The translations under genes and the position numbers were made by a program. The notes under the pieces were generated by a model, which saw nothing but the letters and a program-made list of their open reading frames with translations, was not told where the DNA came from and did not search any database. Below are positions 52,460-62,126 of a stretch of DNA of 64,000 nt, in pieces. The DNA comes from Thalassobius sp. Cn5-15 (GTDB lineage Bacteria; Pseudomonadota; Alphaproteobacteria; Rhodobacterales; Rhodobacteraceae): contig NZ_JAKRGF010000001.1 of NCBI RefSeq assembly GCF_022347685.1, positions 62,001 to 126,000 on the forward strand, in the 5' to 3' direction. How positions within the stretch are numbered: the first letter of the stretch is position 1; each line of letters opens with the position of its first letter.

Positions 52460-53794
52460 TTATTTCCTCTTTGAAATCTTGGCCTGTTTCTCAGCCTGAG
52501 AGAGCACATCCTGAGCCCGACGCCAAGGGGCAGAGCCGCGTGGCAGAAGGCCGCTGGCCCGTTTGGAATGAATAAGCGCGCTTTTGAAATCGCCGCGCAG
52601 GGCGTAGCGTTCCGCCGTGACCAGTGACGCATGGCCGGGTTGACCCAGTTGCGCATAGGCCGTGCCCATATCACGCAAAACGCCACTGTTGCGGAAATCC
52701 TTCTGCCGCGCACGCTCCAGCACGGTCAGTGCCGATTTGTGCTGCCCTGCCAGAAGCAGCGCGCGACCCTGACCACCAAGGATCAAGGCATCACGTGGCG
52801 CCAGTTTCGCCGCCCGCCCATAAGCGTTAACCGCGGTGCTGATCTGGCGGTTTTCCAGCAGGATCTGACCGCGCAGTTCATGCAGATACGGATCATTTGG
52901 ACGTTTGGCGATCGCCTGATTGATGTGGCTGAGCGCTTTTTGGGTTTGCGAATTGCGGTGATAGGCGATGGCCTGTCGCATCAGACGAATATCGGCACTG
53001 GTGCTGTCTTTGGCGCGGCGCAGGGTCCAGCTGGGGGCGCGTTGAAAGGCGGACAGTTTGCCCTGTGCGCGGGCAAACCAATAGTCCGCCGTGCTGCTGT
53101 CGGCGGGTTTGCCCTGCACCCCCGCGGCCAGCGCCTTCACTGCGCGCAGGCGGTCGCGGCTCAGGGGGTGTGTGCGGGCATAAGGGTCTTGGCGATGTTC
53201 GCTCAACAACTCCTGACCGCGAAACAACTCCAGCACCTCGGCAAAGGCGTGCGGGTCAACACGGGCAGAAGCGAGATAGCGAATGGCGCTGGCATCGGCA
53301 GAGCTTTCTTCGGCGCGGGTGTGGGATTTGAACAGGCGGTCGGCTGTGCTTTGGCTGCCAATGGCAATGCCACCGGCTGCCGACGGATCAGCCCCCGCCG
53401 CGGCAGCGGCCACCGCCAGCGCAACACCCAGTGCGGCCGCAGATCGCGAACTGCGTGCAGCCTGTGGGCGGCGGGCCAGATGACCGTTGGCAATATGCGC
53501 CGCCTCATGGGCGATCACCGCCTGCAGCGCGGCAGCAGATTTCAGTTTCATGATCAGGCCCGAATGCAGGAAGATATGGCGCGTATCGACCACAAAGGCG
53601 TTGAGGCTGGGATCCTGAATGACCAGCACCTTCACCGTGCCAGAGGGCAAACCCGCCGCATCCAGCACTGGTTTGGCTAGCACAGATAGTCCATTTTCAA
53701 TATCCGGATCACGCAGCAGCGTCACAGCCCGAGCCGCCATCGGCTGTAGGGCCAGAATGATCACCATTGCGACGATATGGATACATCGGGTCAT
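52460..53794 (-). CDS. M48 family metalloprotease with TPR domain (BepA-like)
   Basis: A 444-residue exported zinc protease. Signal peptide about 1-23; the zinc site is HEAAHIANGHLARR (His96, Glu97, His100) with a downstream Glu in SSADASAIRYLA. The C-terminal half (about 250-420) is TPR-like (AIAKRPNDPYLHELRGQILL; AYGRAAKLAPRDALILGGQG). This is the architecture of BepA/YfgC, which assists or degrades outer-membrane proteins such as LptD. CAGGAGGGG precedes the ATG at 53794. Confidence 0.92.
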   Translation of the reverse strand: MTRCIHIVAMVIILALQPMAARAVTLLRDPDIENGLSVLAKPVLDAAGLPSGTVKVLVIQDPSLNAFVVDTRHIFLHSGLIMKLKSAAALQAVIAHEAAHIANGHLARRPQAARSSRSAAALGVALAVAAAAAGADPSAAGGIAIGSQSTADRLFKSHTRAEESSADASAIRYLASARVDPHAFAEVLELFRGQELLSEHRQDPYARTHPLSRDRLRAVKALAAGVQGKPADSSTADYWFARAQGKLSAFQRAPSWTLRRAKDSTSADIRLMRQAIAYHRNSQTQKALSHINQAIAKRPNDPYLHELRGQILLENRQISTAVNAYGRAAKLAPRDALILGGQGRALLLAGQHKSALTVLERARQKDFRNSGVLRDMGTAYAQLGQPGHASLVTAERYALRGDFKSALIHSKRASGLLPRGSAPWRRAQDVLSQAEKQAKISKRK

Positions 53795-53855
53795 TGACGC
53801 CCCTCCTGTTTCGCGCTCAAAAGGCGCGTCGTTATGCGCAGAATGGGAGATAGTG

Positions 53856-55004
53856 ATGCGGAACTCAAGACGCTCTGAGGTTGATCCCTTCATTGTGATG
53901 GATGTGATGGAAGCCGCTCATGCTGCAGAGGCCGCAGGCCGTGATATTGTGCATATGGAAGTGGGTCAGCCCGGTACCGCCGCGCCCGCAGCCGCCCGTG
54001 CCGCGCTGACCCGCGCGATGGCGACGGACAGTCTGGGCTATACCGGCGGTCTGGGCCTGCCCGCGTTGCGCAAACGCATCGCGCAGATGTATGGCGAATG
54101 GTATAACGTCGATCTGGACTGGAACCGCGTGGTGATCACGCCGGGCTCTTCTGGCGCATTTACCCTTGCCTTTTCGGCGCTGTTTGACAGTGGCGATCGT
54201 GTTGGTATCGGCGCGCCGGGCTATCCCTCCTATCGTCAGATCCTCAAGGCGCTGGGGATGACGCCGGTGGATTTACCCAGTGCACCGGAAAACCGGCTGC
54301 AACCGGTGCCGGCGGATTTTGCGGATATGGAGCTGAACGGCCTTCTGGTCGCATCCCCCGCTAACCCCACAGGCACGATGCTGGATTACGCCGCGATGGA
54401 GCGCTTGATGCTGGGGGCATACGCACATGGGGCTTCTTTCATCTCGGATGAGATTTATCATGGTATTGAATATGAGGCGAAGGCCGTCACCGCCCTTGAG
54501 GTGAGTGATGAGTGTTATGTCATCAACTCATTTTCAAAGTATTTCTCGATGACCGGCTGGCGCTGTGGCTGGATGGTGGTGCCCCAAGATCAGGTGCGCA
54601 TTGTTGAACGTCTGGCGCAGAATCTGTTCATCTGTTCCCCGCACGCCAGCCAGATCGTTGCCCTGCATGCAATGGATTGTGAGGAGGAACTGGAGGCAAA
54701 CATGGCCGTCTATCGCCGCAATCGCCAACTGATGCTGGAGGGGTTGCCCAAGGCCGGTTTCACCAAGATCGCGCCGCCGGACGGGGCGTTCTTTATCTAT
54801 GCTGATGTTAGCGATCTGACCAACGACAGCCGTGCCTTTGCCTCTCAGATTTTGGAGAAGGCGGGCGTTGCAGTCACGCCGGGTCTGGATTTCGACCCAG
54901 TGCGCGGGGGTGGGACGCTGCGGTTTTCCTATGCGCGGGAAACTGCGCAGATCGAGGAGGGGCTGGCGCGCCTGCAACGCTTCATGGCAGAGCGGGGCGC
55001 CTGA
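53856..55004 (+). CDS. PLP-dependent class I/II aminotransferase
   Basis: A 382-residue fold-type I aminotransferase of the aspartate/alanine-like group. Seen: VGQPGTAAPAA, YTGGLGLPALRKRIA, ITPGSSGAFTLAF, ASPANPTGTML, FISDEIYHGIEY and the PLP lysine in SFSKYFSMTGWRCGW (Lys228), with the C-terminal LRFSYAR arginine. The donor amino acid is not predictable. The ATG at 53856 is in the divergent gap with the M48 gene; the longer frame from 53619 overlaps that gene. Confidence 0.93.
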   Translation: MRNSRRSEVDPFIVMDVMEAAHAAEAAGRDIVHMEVGQPGTAAPAAARAALTRAMATDSLGYTGGLGLPALRKRIAQMYGEWYNVDLDWNRVVITPGSSGAFTLAFSALFDSGDRVGIGAPGYPSYRQILKALGMTPVDLPSAPENRLQPVPADFADMELNGLLVASPANPTGTMLDYAAMERLMLGAYAHGASFISDEIYHGIEYEAKAVTALEVSDECYVINSFSKYFSMTGWRCGWMVVPQDQVRIVERLAQNLFICSPHASQIVALHAMDCEEELEANMAVYRRNRQLMLEGLPKAGFTKIAPPDGAFFIYADVSDLTNDSRAFASQILEKAGVAVTPGLDFDPVRGGGTLRFSYARETAQIEEGLARLQRFMAERGA

Positions 55005-55020
55005 GACGCCTGTTGGATTC

Positions 55021-55045
55021 GGGTATGTATCAGATCATTGAAAGG
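55021..55045 (+). repeat. Intergenic repeat copy 3
   Basis: GGGTATGTAT then CAGATCATTGAAAGG. It matches the copy at 5385 with two substitutions and one inserted base. It lies between the aminotransferase and amiC and reads with transcription. Confidence 0.55.
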
Positions 55046-55129
55046 AGCCGGTGCTGTGGTGCGCTGGCTCTTCGCTTTTCGTGGTGGCTGCTTTAGGGTT
55101 TCGACAACAACCAAACGGGGGCGAATCCG

Positions 55130-56362
55130 GTGTGCAGGCTGATCAAAATTTTGGCGATGGTGTTTTGGGGCACGCTTGGGGCGCTGACGCCTGCGGCAGC
55201 GCAGGACCTCAGCGGTCTGGCGCGGGTTGAGGTGGGGGCGTCGCAGGTGCGAGACACTTGGGGCGGGGGTGTAGAACTGCGCCTTGGCCTGACGCAAGGC
55301 GTGCCGTTTCGGGTTTACACGCTGGCCGAACCTGCCCGTCTGGTTCTGGATTTCCGTGAGGTTGACTGGCGCGGTGTGACGGAAACGGCATTGCTGAATT
55401 CTGATAGTGTGTCCGCTCTGCGGTTTGGCGGGGTGCGGCCCGGGTGGTCGCGTATGGTGGTGGATCTGGTGACGCCCTTGACCGTTGAGACGGTGGAGAT
55501 GGTGACAGAGCCAGAGACAGCCCGCGCCAATCTGGTGGTGGCACTGACCCCTGCGGAAGTGGCGGATTTTGCTGCGAAGTCCGGTGCCCCCTATGATCCG
55601 CGCTGGGATCTGCCACCGGTGACCGCGCGTGCGAAGGTCACGGGGCTGCCCGGCGATGGCCCGCTGCGAGTGATGCTGGATCCCGGTCACGGGGGGATTG
55701 ATCCCGGGGCTGAACGGCAGGGGTATGCGGAAAAGGATCTGATGCTGGCTTTTGCGCTGGAACTCAAAGAAACTCTTTTGAGATCAGGTGGTTTTGAGGT
55801 GTTCTTGACGCGCGAAGAAGACCGTTTTGTCAGTCTGGAACGCCGCGTGGCGATGGCGCATGCGGTTGGGGCACATGTGTTTCTGTCGCTGCATGCCGAT
55901 GCGCTGGCCGAGGGGCAGGCGTTGGGCGCGACCTTCTATCTGCTGTCTGATGAGGCATCAGATGCGGCCTCGGCCAAATTGGCAGAGCGGCACAATCGCT
56001 CTGACATCCTGTCAGGCGTTGATCTGACCGGACAGGATGATGTGGTGGCGGATGTGCTGTTGGATCTGGCGCGGCAGGAAACCGCGCCGCGGGCGGACCG
56101 GTTGGCGCGGTCGATGATTTCGGGGTTGCGTGGCGTTGGTGCGCCGCTTAACCGTCGTCCGCTGCGTCGGGCCGGCTTTTCGGTGCTGAAGGCGGCGGAT
56201 ATTCCGTCTGTCTTGTTAGAAATCGGCTTCATGTCCAGTGAACGGGATTTGCAAAACATTACAAACAAACAGTGGCGTATCAATGCTGCCGCCGGTGTGC
56301 GCGACGCGCTTCAGGCCTGGGCACGCGATGATGCGGCGCAATCGCGGCTGGTACGCCAGTAA
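55130..56362 (+). CDS. amiC: N-acetylmuramoyl-L-alanine amidase (AmiC type)
   Basis: A periplasmic zinc amidase that cuts peptide side chains from peptidoglycan during daughter-cell separation. The 410 residues have a signal peptide (about 1-24), an AMIN domain for septal targeting (about 28-130) and an Amidase_3 domain with VMLDPGHGGIDPGAE, EKDLMLAFALEL, FLSLHADAL and the catalytic VLLEIGFMSSERD. A GTG at 55130 is used because it supplies the basic residues of the signal peptide; an ATG at 55157 would remove them. mrcA follows. Confidence 0.9.
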   Translation: MCRLIKILAMVFWGTLGALTPAAAQDLSGLARVEVGASQVRDTWGGGVELRLGLTQGVPFRVYTLAEPARLVLDFREVDWRGVTETALLNSDSVSALRFGGVRPGWSRMVVDLVTPLTVETVEMVTEPETARANLVVALTPAEVADFAAKSGAPYDPRWDLPPVTARAKVTGLPGDGPLRVMLDPGHGGIDPGAERQGYAEKDLMLAFALELKETLLRSGGFEVFLTREEDRFVSLERRVAMAHAVGAHVFLSLHADALAEGQALGATFYLLSDEASDAASAKLAERHNRSDILSGVDLTGQDDVVADVLLDLARQETAPRADRLARSMISGLRGVGAPLNRRPLRRAGFSVLKAADIPSVLLEIGFMSSERDLQNITNKQWRINAAAGVRDALQAWARDDAAQSRLVRQ

Positions 56363-56390
56363 CCCGTCCAGCGCCGCATCGCCACTGACG

Positions 56391-56406
56391 CCCTAACGTT
56401 AGTGGG
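56391..56406. other. Palindrome between amiC and mrcA
   Basis: CCCTAACGTTAGTGGG contains the perfect 10-base palindrome CTAACGTTAG (56393-56402), about 125 bases upstream of mrcA. A possible dimeric-regulator site. Confidence 0.35.
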
Positions 56407-56526
56407 CAAAAGCTGGCTGAGGCGGCATCATTACGCCTTCTTGTTTTGACGCCCTTTGTGGGGACGATTATAGAGTGCGCCTAACACGCGATCACCAAGA
56501 CCGATCCCAAGATAAGGACGCCACCA

Positions 56527-59076
56527 GTGCTGAGGTTCATTTTTTCCTTCTTCGGGGGGATTTTTTCCCTGATCACGCTGGGCATCGCCGTGGCGGCGTT
56601 GAGCATCGGCTCGATCTTCTACATCTATGGCCGTGACCTGCCCAGCCATGAGGCATTGGCGCAATACACTCCGCCGACCATCAGCCGGATCTATTCAGGT
56701 GAAGGGCGGATGATAGACGAATTTGCCAAAGAACGCCGTCTGTTTACCCCAGCAGAAGAGATCCCCGATCTGGTGAAGTTCGCGTTTATCTCTGCCGAGG
56801 ATAAAAACTTCTACACCCATCAGGGCTACGACGCCCGTGGTATCGTGGCCGCGATGGTTGAGGCCGTGCGGTCGCGCGGGCAATCCGTGCGGGGGGCATC
56901 GACAATCACCCAGCAGGTGATGAAAAACTTCCTCCTTGGCGGTGAACGCAAGATTGAGCGCAAGATCAAAGAGATCATCCTGGCCACGCGGGTGGAGGAT
57001 ACGCTCAGCAAAGACAAAATCCTTGAACTCTACCTGAACGAAATTTTCCTTGGTCAGAACTCTTACGGAGTGACAGCGGCGGCGCAGACCTATTTCAACA
57101 AGACACTGGGTGAATTATCCCCGCATGAGGCGGCAACCCTTGCCTCGATGCCCAAAGCGCCGGGCAAGTTCCATCCGGTCCGCAACAAGGAACGGGTGCT
57201 GTCGCGCCGCAACTTCGTGCTGAAGGAAATGGCCGAAAACGGCTACATCACCCAAGCGGCCTACGAGGGAGAGCGGGAATTGCCGCTGCGTTCGGTCCAG
57301 AACGGGGATTTTGACAGCTTTAAGTCGGCTCTGCCGCCCCGCGATTATTTCACGGATGAAATTCGTCGTCAGTTGAGCAGCGATTTTGGCGAAGAACAGT
57401 TCTTCTCTGGCGGGATGAGCGTGCGGGCAACTGTGGAGCCGTCGATGCAGGTGATTGCTGCCGAGGCGTTGCGCCGTGGACTGGAAGATTATGACCGTGG
57501 CCGCGGAGTTTGGCGTGGCACTGGTGTGACCATTGCGGTCGATCAACTGGGCGATGAGGACAGCTGGCGCGCTGCACTGGCCAAGGCGTCTGTGCCCCGT
57601 GATATCACTCTGGCCGGCAAGTGGCGTCCTGCTGTGGTGTTGGCAGCCGGTGAAAAAGATATGCGCATTGGCATCGAAGGTGTGGATGAGGACGCAGATG
57701 GCCACTGGATCACCGCTAAGGACGTGACCTGGGCCAGCCCGCGTTTGTCAAACGGCAAGGTGGGGCGCAAGGCGAAGGTTGCCAGCGATCTGTTGAGCGT
57801 CGGGGATGTGGTGCTGGTGCGTGCGATGACCAAGGACAGCGATGGCAGCTTCATCCGCTGGACCTTGCGGCAAGTGCCGGAAATTCAGGGCGGGTTCATG
57901 GCGATGGACGTCAATACCGGCCGTGTAATCGCCATGCAGGGCGGTTTCAGCTACCAGCATTCGGTGTTCAATCGCGCCACGCAGGCCCGTCGTCAGCCCG
58001 GTTCCAGCTTCAAACCCTTTGTTTATGCAGCTGCGCTGGACAGTGGCTATTCGCCAGCGACGATCGTGATCGACGCCCCGATTGAGGTGAACACCCCACA
58101 GGGTCTTTGGCGGCCGAAAAACTCCTCTAACAAGTTCTATGGCCCGACGCCGCTGCGCACAGGCATCGAACAGTCGCGGAACCTGATGACGATCCGTCTG
58201 GCCCAAGAGGTCGGCATGGACGTGATCGCGGATTACGCCGAACGCTTTGGTGTTTATGACAACATGGGACAGTTTCTGGCCAACTCGCTGGGGGCTGATG
58301 AAACCACACTGTTCAAGATTGTGGCCGCCTATGCGATGTTTGCCAACGGCGGTGAACGGGTGGAACCGACGCTGGTGGACCGTATTCAGGACCGCTACGG
58401 CCGCACGATCTATCGCCACGACCAGCGCGACTGTCTGAACTGTGCGGATGCCAATTTGCCCGAGGGCAAGGCGCCGCGCATCTTCAGCAACCGCGAGCGG
58501 GTGATGGATCAGACCACGGCCTATCAGCTGACGTCGATGATGAAGGGTGTTGTCGATCGCGGCACCGCCACAAACATCCGTGTTGGCGTGCCGATCGCGG
58601 GCAAGACAGGGACCACCAACGATTCCCGCGATGTGTGGTTTGTGGGCTTTTCTTCGAACATCGTGGCAGGGTGCTACATGGGCCATGACAACCCGCGTCC
58701 ACTGGGCCGTGGCTCCTATGGCGGCACAATGTGTGGCCCGGTGTTCAACGAGTTTATGAAAGAAGCTGTGAAGAAATACGGTGGCGGCGCCTTCAAGGTG
58801 CCGGAAGGTGGTCAGTTCATCAAAATCCACCGTTTCACCGGCGAACGTCTGGCTGATGATGCCAGCGGCGAACATGTTGTGGCTGAATTCTTCCGCGAGG
58901 GCGAAGAGCCGATCTTTGGCGTGACCTTTGACGGTGGCTTTGCCATGGGGTCGAACCTGCCGTTGTTTAACGACGGCGCGGAGCAGGGGCAGGAGGTCAC
59001 CACCTCGACAGGCCGCACCACGGTAGTGGGGCCGAAGGCCAGTTTTGGCGCGGTGTCTTCCGGTGGATTGTACTAA
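56527..59076 (+). CDS. mrcA: Bifunctional penicillin-binding protein 1A
   Basis: A class A PBP that polymerises and crosslinks peptidoglycan, 849 residues. The N-terminal membrane anchor is about residues 5-30. The GT51 domain has ISAEDKNFYTHQGYD with catalytic Glu91 and RGASTITQQVMKNF. An OB-like insert follows, as is typical of PBP1A. The transpeptidase domain has PGSSFKPF (Ser493) and GKTGTTND. The start is GTG, 8 bases after AAGGA. It is probably co-expressed with amiC; with RodZ upstream this region is rich in envelope genes. Confidence 0.96.
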   Translation: MLRFIFSFFGGIFSLITLGIAVAALSIGSIFYIYGRDLPSHEALAQYTPPTISRIYSGEGRMIDEFAKERRLFTPAEEIPDLVKFAFISAEDKNFYTHQGYDARGIVAAMVEAVRSRGQSVRGASTITQQVMKNFLLGGERKIERKIKEIILATRVEDTLSKDKILELYLNEIFLGQNSYGVTAAAQTYFNKTLGELSPHEAATLASMPKAPGKFHPVRNKERVLSRRNFVLKEMAENGYITQAAYEGERELPLRSVQNGDFDSFKSALPPRDYFTDEIRRQLSSDFGEEQFFSGGMSVRATVEPSMQVIAAEALRRGLEDYDRGRGVWRGTGVTIAVDQLGDEDSWRAALAKASVPRDITLAGKWRPAVVLAAGEKDMRIGIEGVDEDADGHWITAKDVTWASPRLSNGKVGRKAKVASDLLSVGDVVLVRAMTKDSDGSFIRWTLRQVPEIQGGFMAMDVNTGRVIAMQGGFSYQHSVFNRATQARRQPGSSFKPFVYAAALDSGYSPATIVIDAPIEVNTPQGLWRPKNSSNKFYGPTPLRTGIEQSRNLMTIRLAQEVGMDVIADYAERFGVYDNMGQFLANSLGADETTLFKIVAAYAMFANGGERVEPTLVDRIQDRYGRTIYRHDQRDCLNCADANLPEGKAPRIFSNRERVMDQTTAYQLTSMMKGVVDRGTATNIRVGVPIAGKTGTTNDSRDVWFVGFSSNIVAGCYMGHDNPRPLGRGSYGGTMCGPVFNEFMKEAVKKYGGGAFKVPEGGQFIKIHRFTGERLADDASGEHVVAEFFREGEEPIFGVTFDGGFAMGSNLPLFNDGAEQGQEVTTSTGRTTVVGPKASFGAVSSGGLY

Positions 59077-59104
59077 CCGGCGGCTGATCCGGTCTTAACA
59101 TTTG

Positions 59105-59136
59105 AAACGCTCTGCGCGGATGCGCGGGGCGTTTTT
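59105..59136 (+). terminator. Rho-independent terminator after mrcA
   Basis: AACGC-T-CTGCGC pairs with GCGCGG-G-GCGTT with G-T wobbles (59106-59131), followed by TTTTT. Confidence 0.82.
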
Positions 59137-59252
59137 GATTGGGGCGGTGCGCCTTGAGTGCGGCCGTGGTTGGCGCGGGCTTCTGGGCGCTTGTATCACA
59201 GGCGCGGCCTTGGTATCACGCAGCACTGTAAAGAGATAAGCAGGATTGCACC

Positions 59253-60380
59253 ATGCGCGCCGAAATTCAGAACACTGTTTCCGAGATTGAGAAATCCCTG
59301 GCGTTGCTGCGGCAGCGGATGGACTATGAAACCGCGCAATACCGCATGGAAGAGTTCAACGCCCGCGTTGAAGATCCGACCCTGTGGGATGATCCTGAAA
59401 ACGCCCAGAAGCTGATGCGCGAGCGTCAGACATTGCTGGATGCGATCAAGACCCATGACGACATGCAGCAGGATCTGGCTGATAATATCGAGCTGATCGA
59501 GCTGGGTGAAATGGAAGAAGATGATGAGGTCATCGCAGACGCCGAAGGCGCGCTGAAATCATTGGTCGCGCGGGCCGCTGAGAAAGAGCTGGAAGCGCTC
59601 CTCAACGGGGAAGCGGACAGCAACGACACCTTCCTCGAGATCAACTCGGGCGCGGGCGGCACCGAAAGCTGCGACTGGGCCTCGATGCTGGCGCGGATGT
59701 ATGTCCGCTGGGCCGAAAAGAAGGGCTATAAGGTTGAACTGCAGTCGATGACCGCGGGTGAAGAGGCGGGCATCAAATCCGCCGCCTACAAAATCACCGG
59801 CCACAACGCTTATGGTTGGCTGAAATCAGAATCCGGTGTCCATCGTCTGGTGCGTATTTCGCCCTATGACTCGGCTGCGAAGCGCCATACCTCGTTCAGC
59901 TCCGTCTGGGTCTATCCGGTGGTGGACGACAACATCGAGATTGACGTGAACCCTTCGGATATCCGCGTGGACACCTACCGGTCGTCCGGTGCCGGTGGTC
60001 AGCACGTGAACACCACCGACTCCGCTGTGCGGATCACCCACATCCCGACCGGTATTGTTGTGACTTCATCCGAGAAATCGCAGCACCAGAACCGCGATAT
60101 CGCGATGAAGGCACTGAAGTCGCGTCTGTATCAACAAGAGTTGGACCGCCGCAACGCTGCCATCAACGAGGCGCATGAAAACAAGGGGGATGCGGGCTGG
60201 GGCAACCAGATCCGATCCTATGTTTTGCAGCCCTACCAAATGGTCAAAGACCTGCGCACCAGCCATGAAACAAGCGACACCAAAGGTGTGCTGGACGGCG
60301 ATCTGGATGGTTTCATGGCGGCCACACTGGCGATGGATGTATCGGGCAAAAGCCGCGCGGATGCGCAGGCAGAGGACTAA
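59253..60380 (+). CDS. prfB: Peptide chain release factor 2
   Basis: Terminates translation at UGA and UAA. The 375 residues include the ribosomal GGQ motif ([16 protein letters not shown], residues 248-250). The codon-recognition tripeptide, SPF in E. coli, is SPY here ([14 protein letters not shown]). The reading frame is continuous from the ATG: the programmed +1 frameshift that autoregulates prfB in many bacteria is absent. Confidence 0.97.
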   Translation: MRAEIQNTVSEIEKSLALLRQRMDYETAQYRMEEFNARVEDPTLWDDPENAQKLMRERQTLLDAIKTHDDMQQDLADNIELIELGEMEEDDEVIADAEGALKSLVARAAEKELEALLNGEADSNDTFLEINSGAGGTESCDWASMLARMYVRWAEKKGYKVELQSMTAGEEAGIKSAAYKITGHNAYGWLKSESGVHRLVRISPYDSAAKRHTSFSSVWVYPVVDDNIEIDVNPSDIRVDTYRSSGAGGQHVNTTDSAVRITHIPTGIVVTSSEKSQHQNRDIAMKALKSRLYQQELDRRNAAINEAHENKGDAGWGNQIRSYVLQPYQMVKDLRTSHETSDTKGVLDGDLDGFMAATLAMDVSGKSRADAQAED

Positions 60381-60410
60381 AAGCCTTCGCGCTCACTTAG
60401 AATTTGCGAC

Positions 60411-60438
60411 AGGCGGTTCCTTCTGGGGCCGCCTTTTT
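60411..60438 (+). terminator. Rho-independent terminator after prfB
   Basis: AGGCGGTTCC (60411-60420) pairs with GGGGCCGCCT (60425-60434) including two G-T pairs, then TTTT. Confidence 0.85.
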
Positions 60439-60562
60439 GCTGTGCTGGCGGCTGCATGAGGTGTGGCGGCTAAACCATTATCGCGCTTTGGTCGTTTACT
60501 TGTGGGGATTGCCAGCTTTGTGTGTTTCGGCAATCCTTGTTGTGTGAAGGTCGGAGTAGGTG

Positions 60563-61993
60563 ATGGATATTCTGGATTGCGATGCGTTGGAACTGTCCGC
60601 GCTCCTCGACGGGCGGGAGTTGAGCGCGGTTGAGCTGATGCGGGTCACGCTGGAACGGATCACTGCGGTCAATGGTGATGTGAACGCGATTGTGGCCCTG
60701 CGTGACGGCGATCGCCTGTTGGATGAAGCGCGCGCAATGGATCAGACCGAACGGCGCGGCTGGCTGCATGGTATTCCGCTGGCGGTGAAGGATCTGGCCA
60801 ATGTCGAAGGGATCGTGACCTCCATGGGCTCGCCCTTGATGGCGGGCAAGGTGGCAGGTCAGGACAGTGTTTTTGCCGAACGGATGCGTCGGGCGGGCGC
60901 GCTGTTCATCGGCAAGACCAATACGCCAGAATTTGGTTTGGGCAGTCACACGTTTAACGAGGTCTATGGCGCGACGAAGAACCCCTATGACATGACACGG
61001 TCTGCAGGCGGTTCGTCGGGCGGCGCGGCGGCGGCATTGGCGTCGCGGATGGTCTGTGTGGCGGATGGGTCTGACATGATGGGCAGCCTGCGAAATCCGG
61101 CCGCCTGGAACAACATCTACGGCTTCCGTCCCAGTTTCGGTCGTGTCCCCGGCGATCCAGAGGGGGAGGTGTTTTTACAGCAGCTGTCCACCAACGGCCC
61201 AATGGGGCGATCGCCCGCCGATGTTGCCGCGTTGTTAGAGGTCATGACGGGTTGGGACATTCGTCAGCCGCACGGGCTGTTGCCGCAGATGTTTCTGGAT
61301 CGCATCCGCACCAACGTAAATGGCTTGCGCATCGGCTGGCTATCGGACTGGGGTGGGGCTTACCCGATGGAGGCAGGCGTTCTGGACACCTGCGAAAGCG
61401 CTTTGGGTGTCTTTGAACAGCTGGGATGCGAGGTGGTTGAAATGCCCGCGCCGTTTGAAGCGGCGAAGCTGTGGAGCGCCTGGTGTACACTACGGTCCTG
61501 GTCCATTGCGGGGATGTTGGGGCCGCTTCATGCCAATCTGGCCAGTCGTCAGAAGTTGAAAGAAGAGGCGCTATGGGAGGTGGAGCGCGGCAAGGCCCTC
61601 AGCGCGATGGCGGTGCATCGCGCTTCTGTTGTGCGCTCGGACTGGTTCCGCCGCGCGGTGGAACTGTTTGCAGAGGTGGATATTTTGATGCTGCCGTCGG
61701 CGCAGGTCTGGCCCTTTGCCGTAGGCGATCGCTATCCGACAGAAATTGCAGGGCACGCGATGGACACCTATCATCGCTGGATGGAAATTGTGGTGCCGGT
61801 CAGCCTGCTGGGCCTGCCAGCGATGTCGATCCCTGCGGGCTTTGGGCAAAATGGCCTGCCGATGGGGATGCAGCTGATCGGTCCGCCGCGTGGGGATCTG
61901 CGGGTGCTGCAAATTGCCCAAGCCTGGCATGAGGCAACGAACTGGCCCGGCAAACACCCGCCGCGCCCCGCCCATAGCCTGCGTTTGCATTAA
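60563..61993 (+). CDS. Amidase signature family hydrolase
   Basis: A 476-residue Ser-cisSer-Lys amidase. Seen: IPLAVKDLANVEG with the catalytic Lys, TNTPEFGLGSHTFNEVYGAT, and SAGGSSGGAAAALASRM with both serines. It resembles GatA-like stand-alone amidases of Roseobacters, but no gatB or gatC is adjacent, so a catabolic amidase is more likely than the tRNA amidotransferase. The ATG at 60563 has GGAG 6 bases upstream. Confidence 0.92.
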   Translation: MDILDCDALELSALLDGRELSAVELMRVTLERITAVNGDVNAIVALRDGDRLLDEARAMDQTERRGWLHGIPLAVKDLANVEGIVTSMGSPLMAGKVAGQDSVFAERMRRAGALFIGKTNTPEFGLGSHTFNEVYGATKNPYDMTRSAGGSSGGAAAALASRMVCVADGSDMMGSLRNPAAWNNIYGFRPSFGRVPGDPEGEVFLQQLSTNGPMGRSPADVAALLEVMTGWDIRQPHGLLPQMFLDRIRTNVNGLRIGWLSDWGGAYPMEAGVLDTCESALGVFEQLGCEVVEMPAPFEAAKLWSAWCTLRSWSIAGMLGPLHANLASRQKLKEEALWEVERGKALSAMAVHRASVVRSDWFRRAVELFAEVDILMLPSAQVWPFAVGDRYPTEIAGHAMDTYHRWMEIVVPVSLLGLPAMSIPAGFGQNGLPMGMQLIGPPRGDLRVLQIAQAWHEATNWPGKHPPRPAHSLRLH

Positions 61994-62126
61994 TCTGCGC
62001 CTCCGTCGCGGTTTTGGCCCCAGTTGGGGACGTGACGGAGAAAGTGGCTAGGCAACGGCATTACATCTGCTAACCTACCCTTGAGGAGAAAGACCAAGCC
62101 TATCGCAAGGTTGAGGGAGGATTTGC

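Noticed and set aside
59253-59400. Programmed frameshift in prfB
   Set aside because: The frame is open from the ATG through the region near codon 25; no in-frame TGA or CTTTGA slip site is present.
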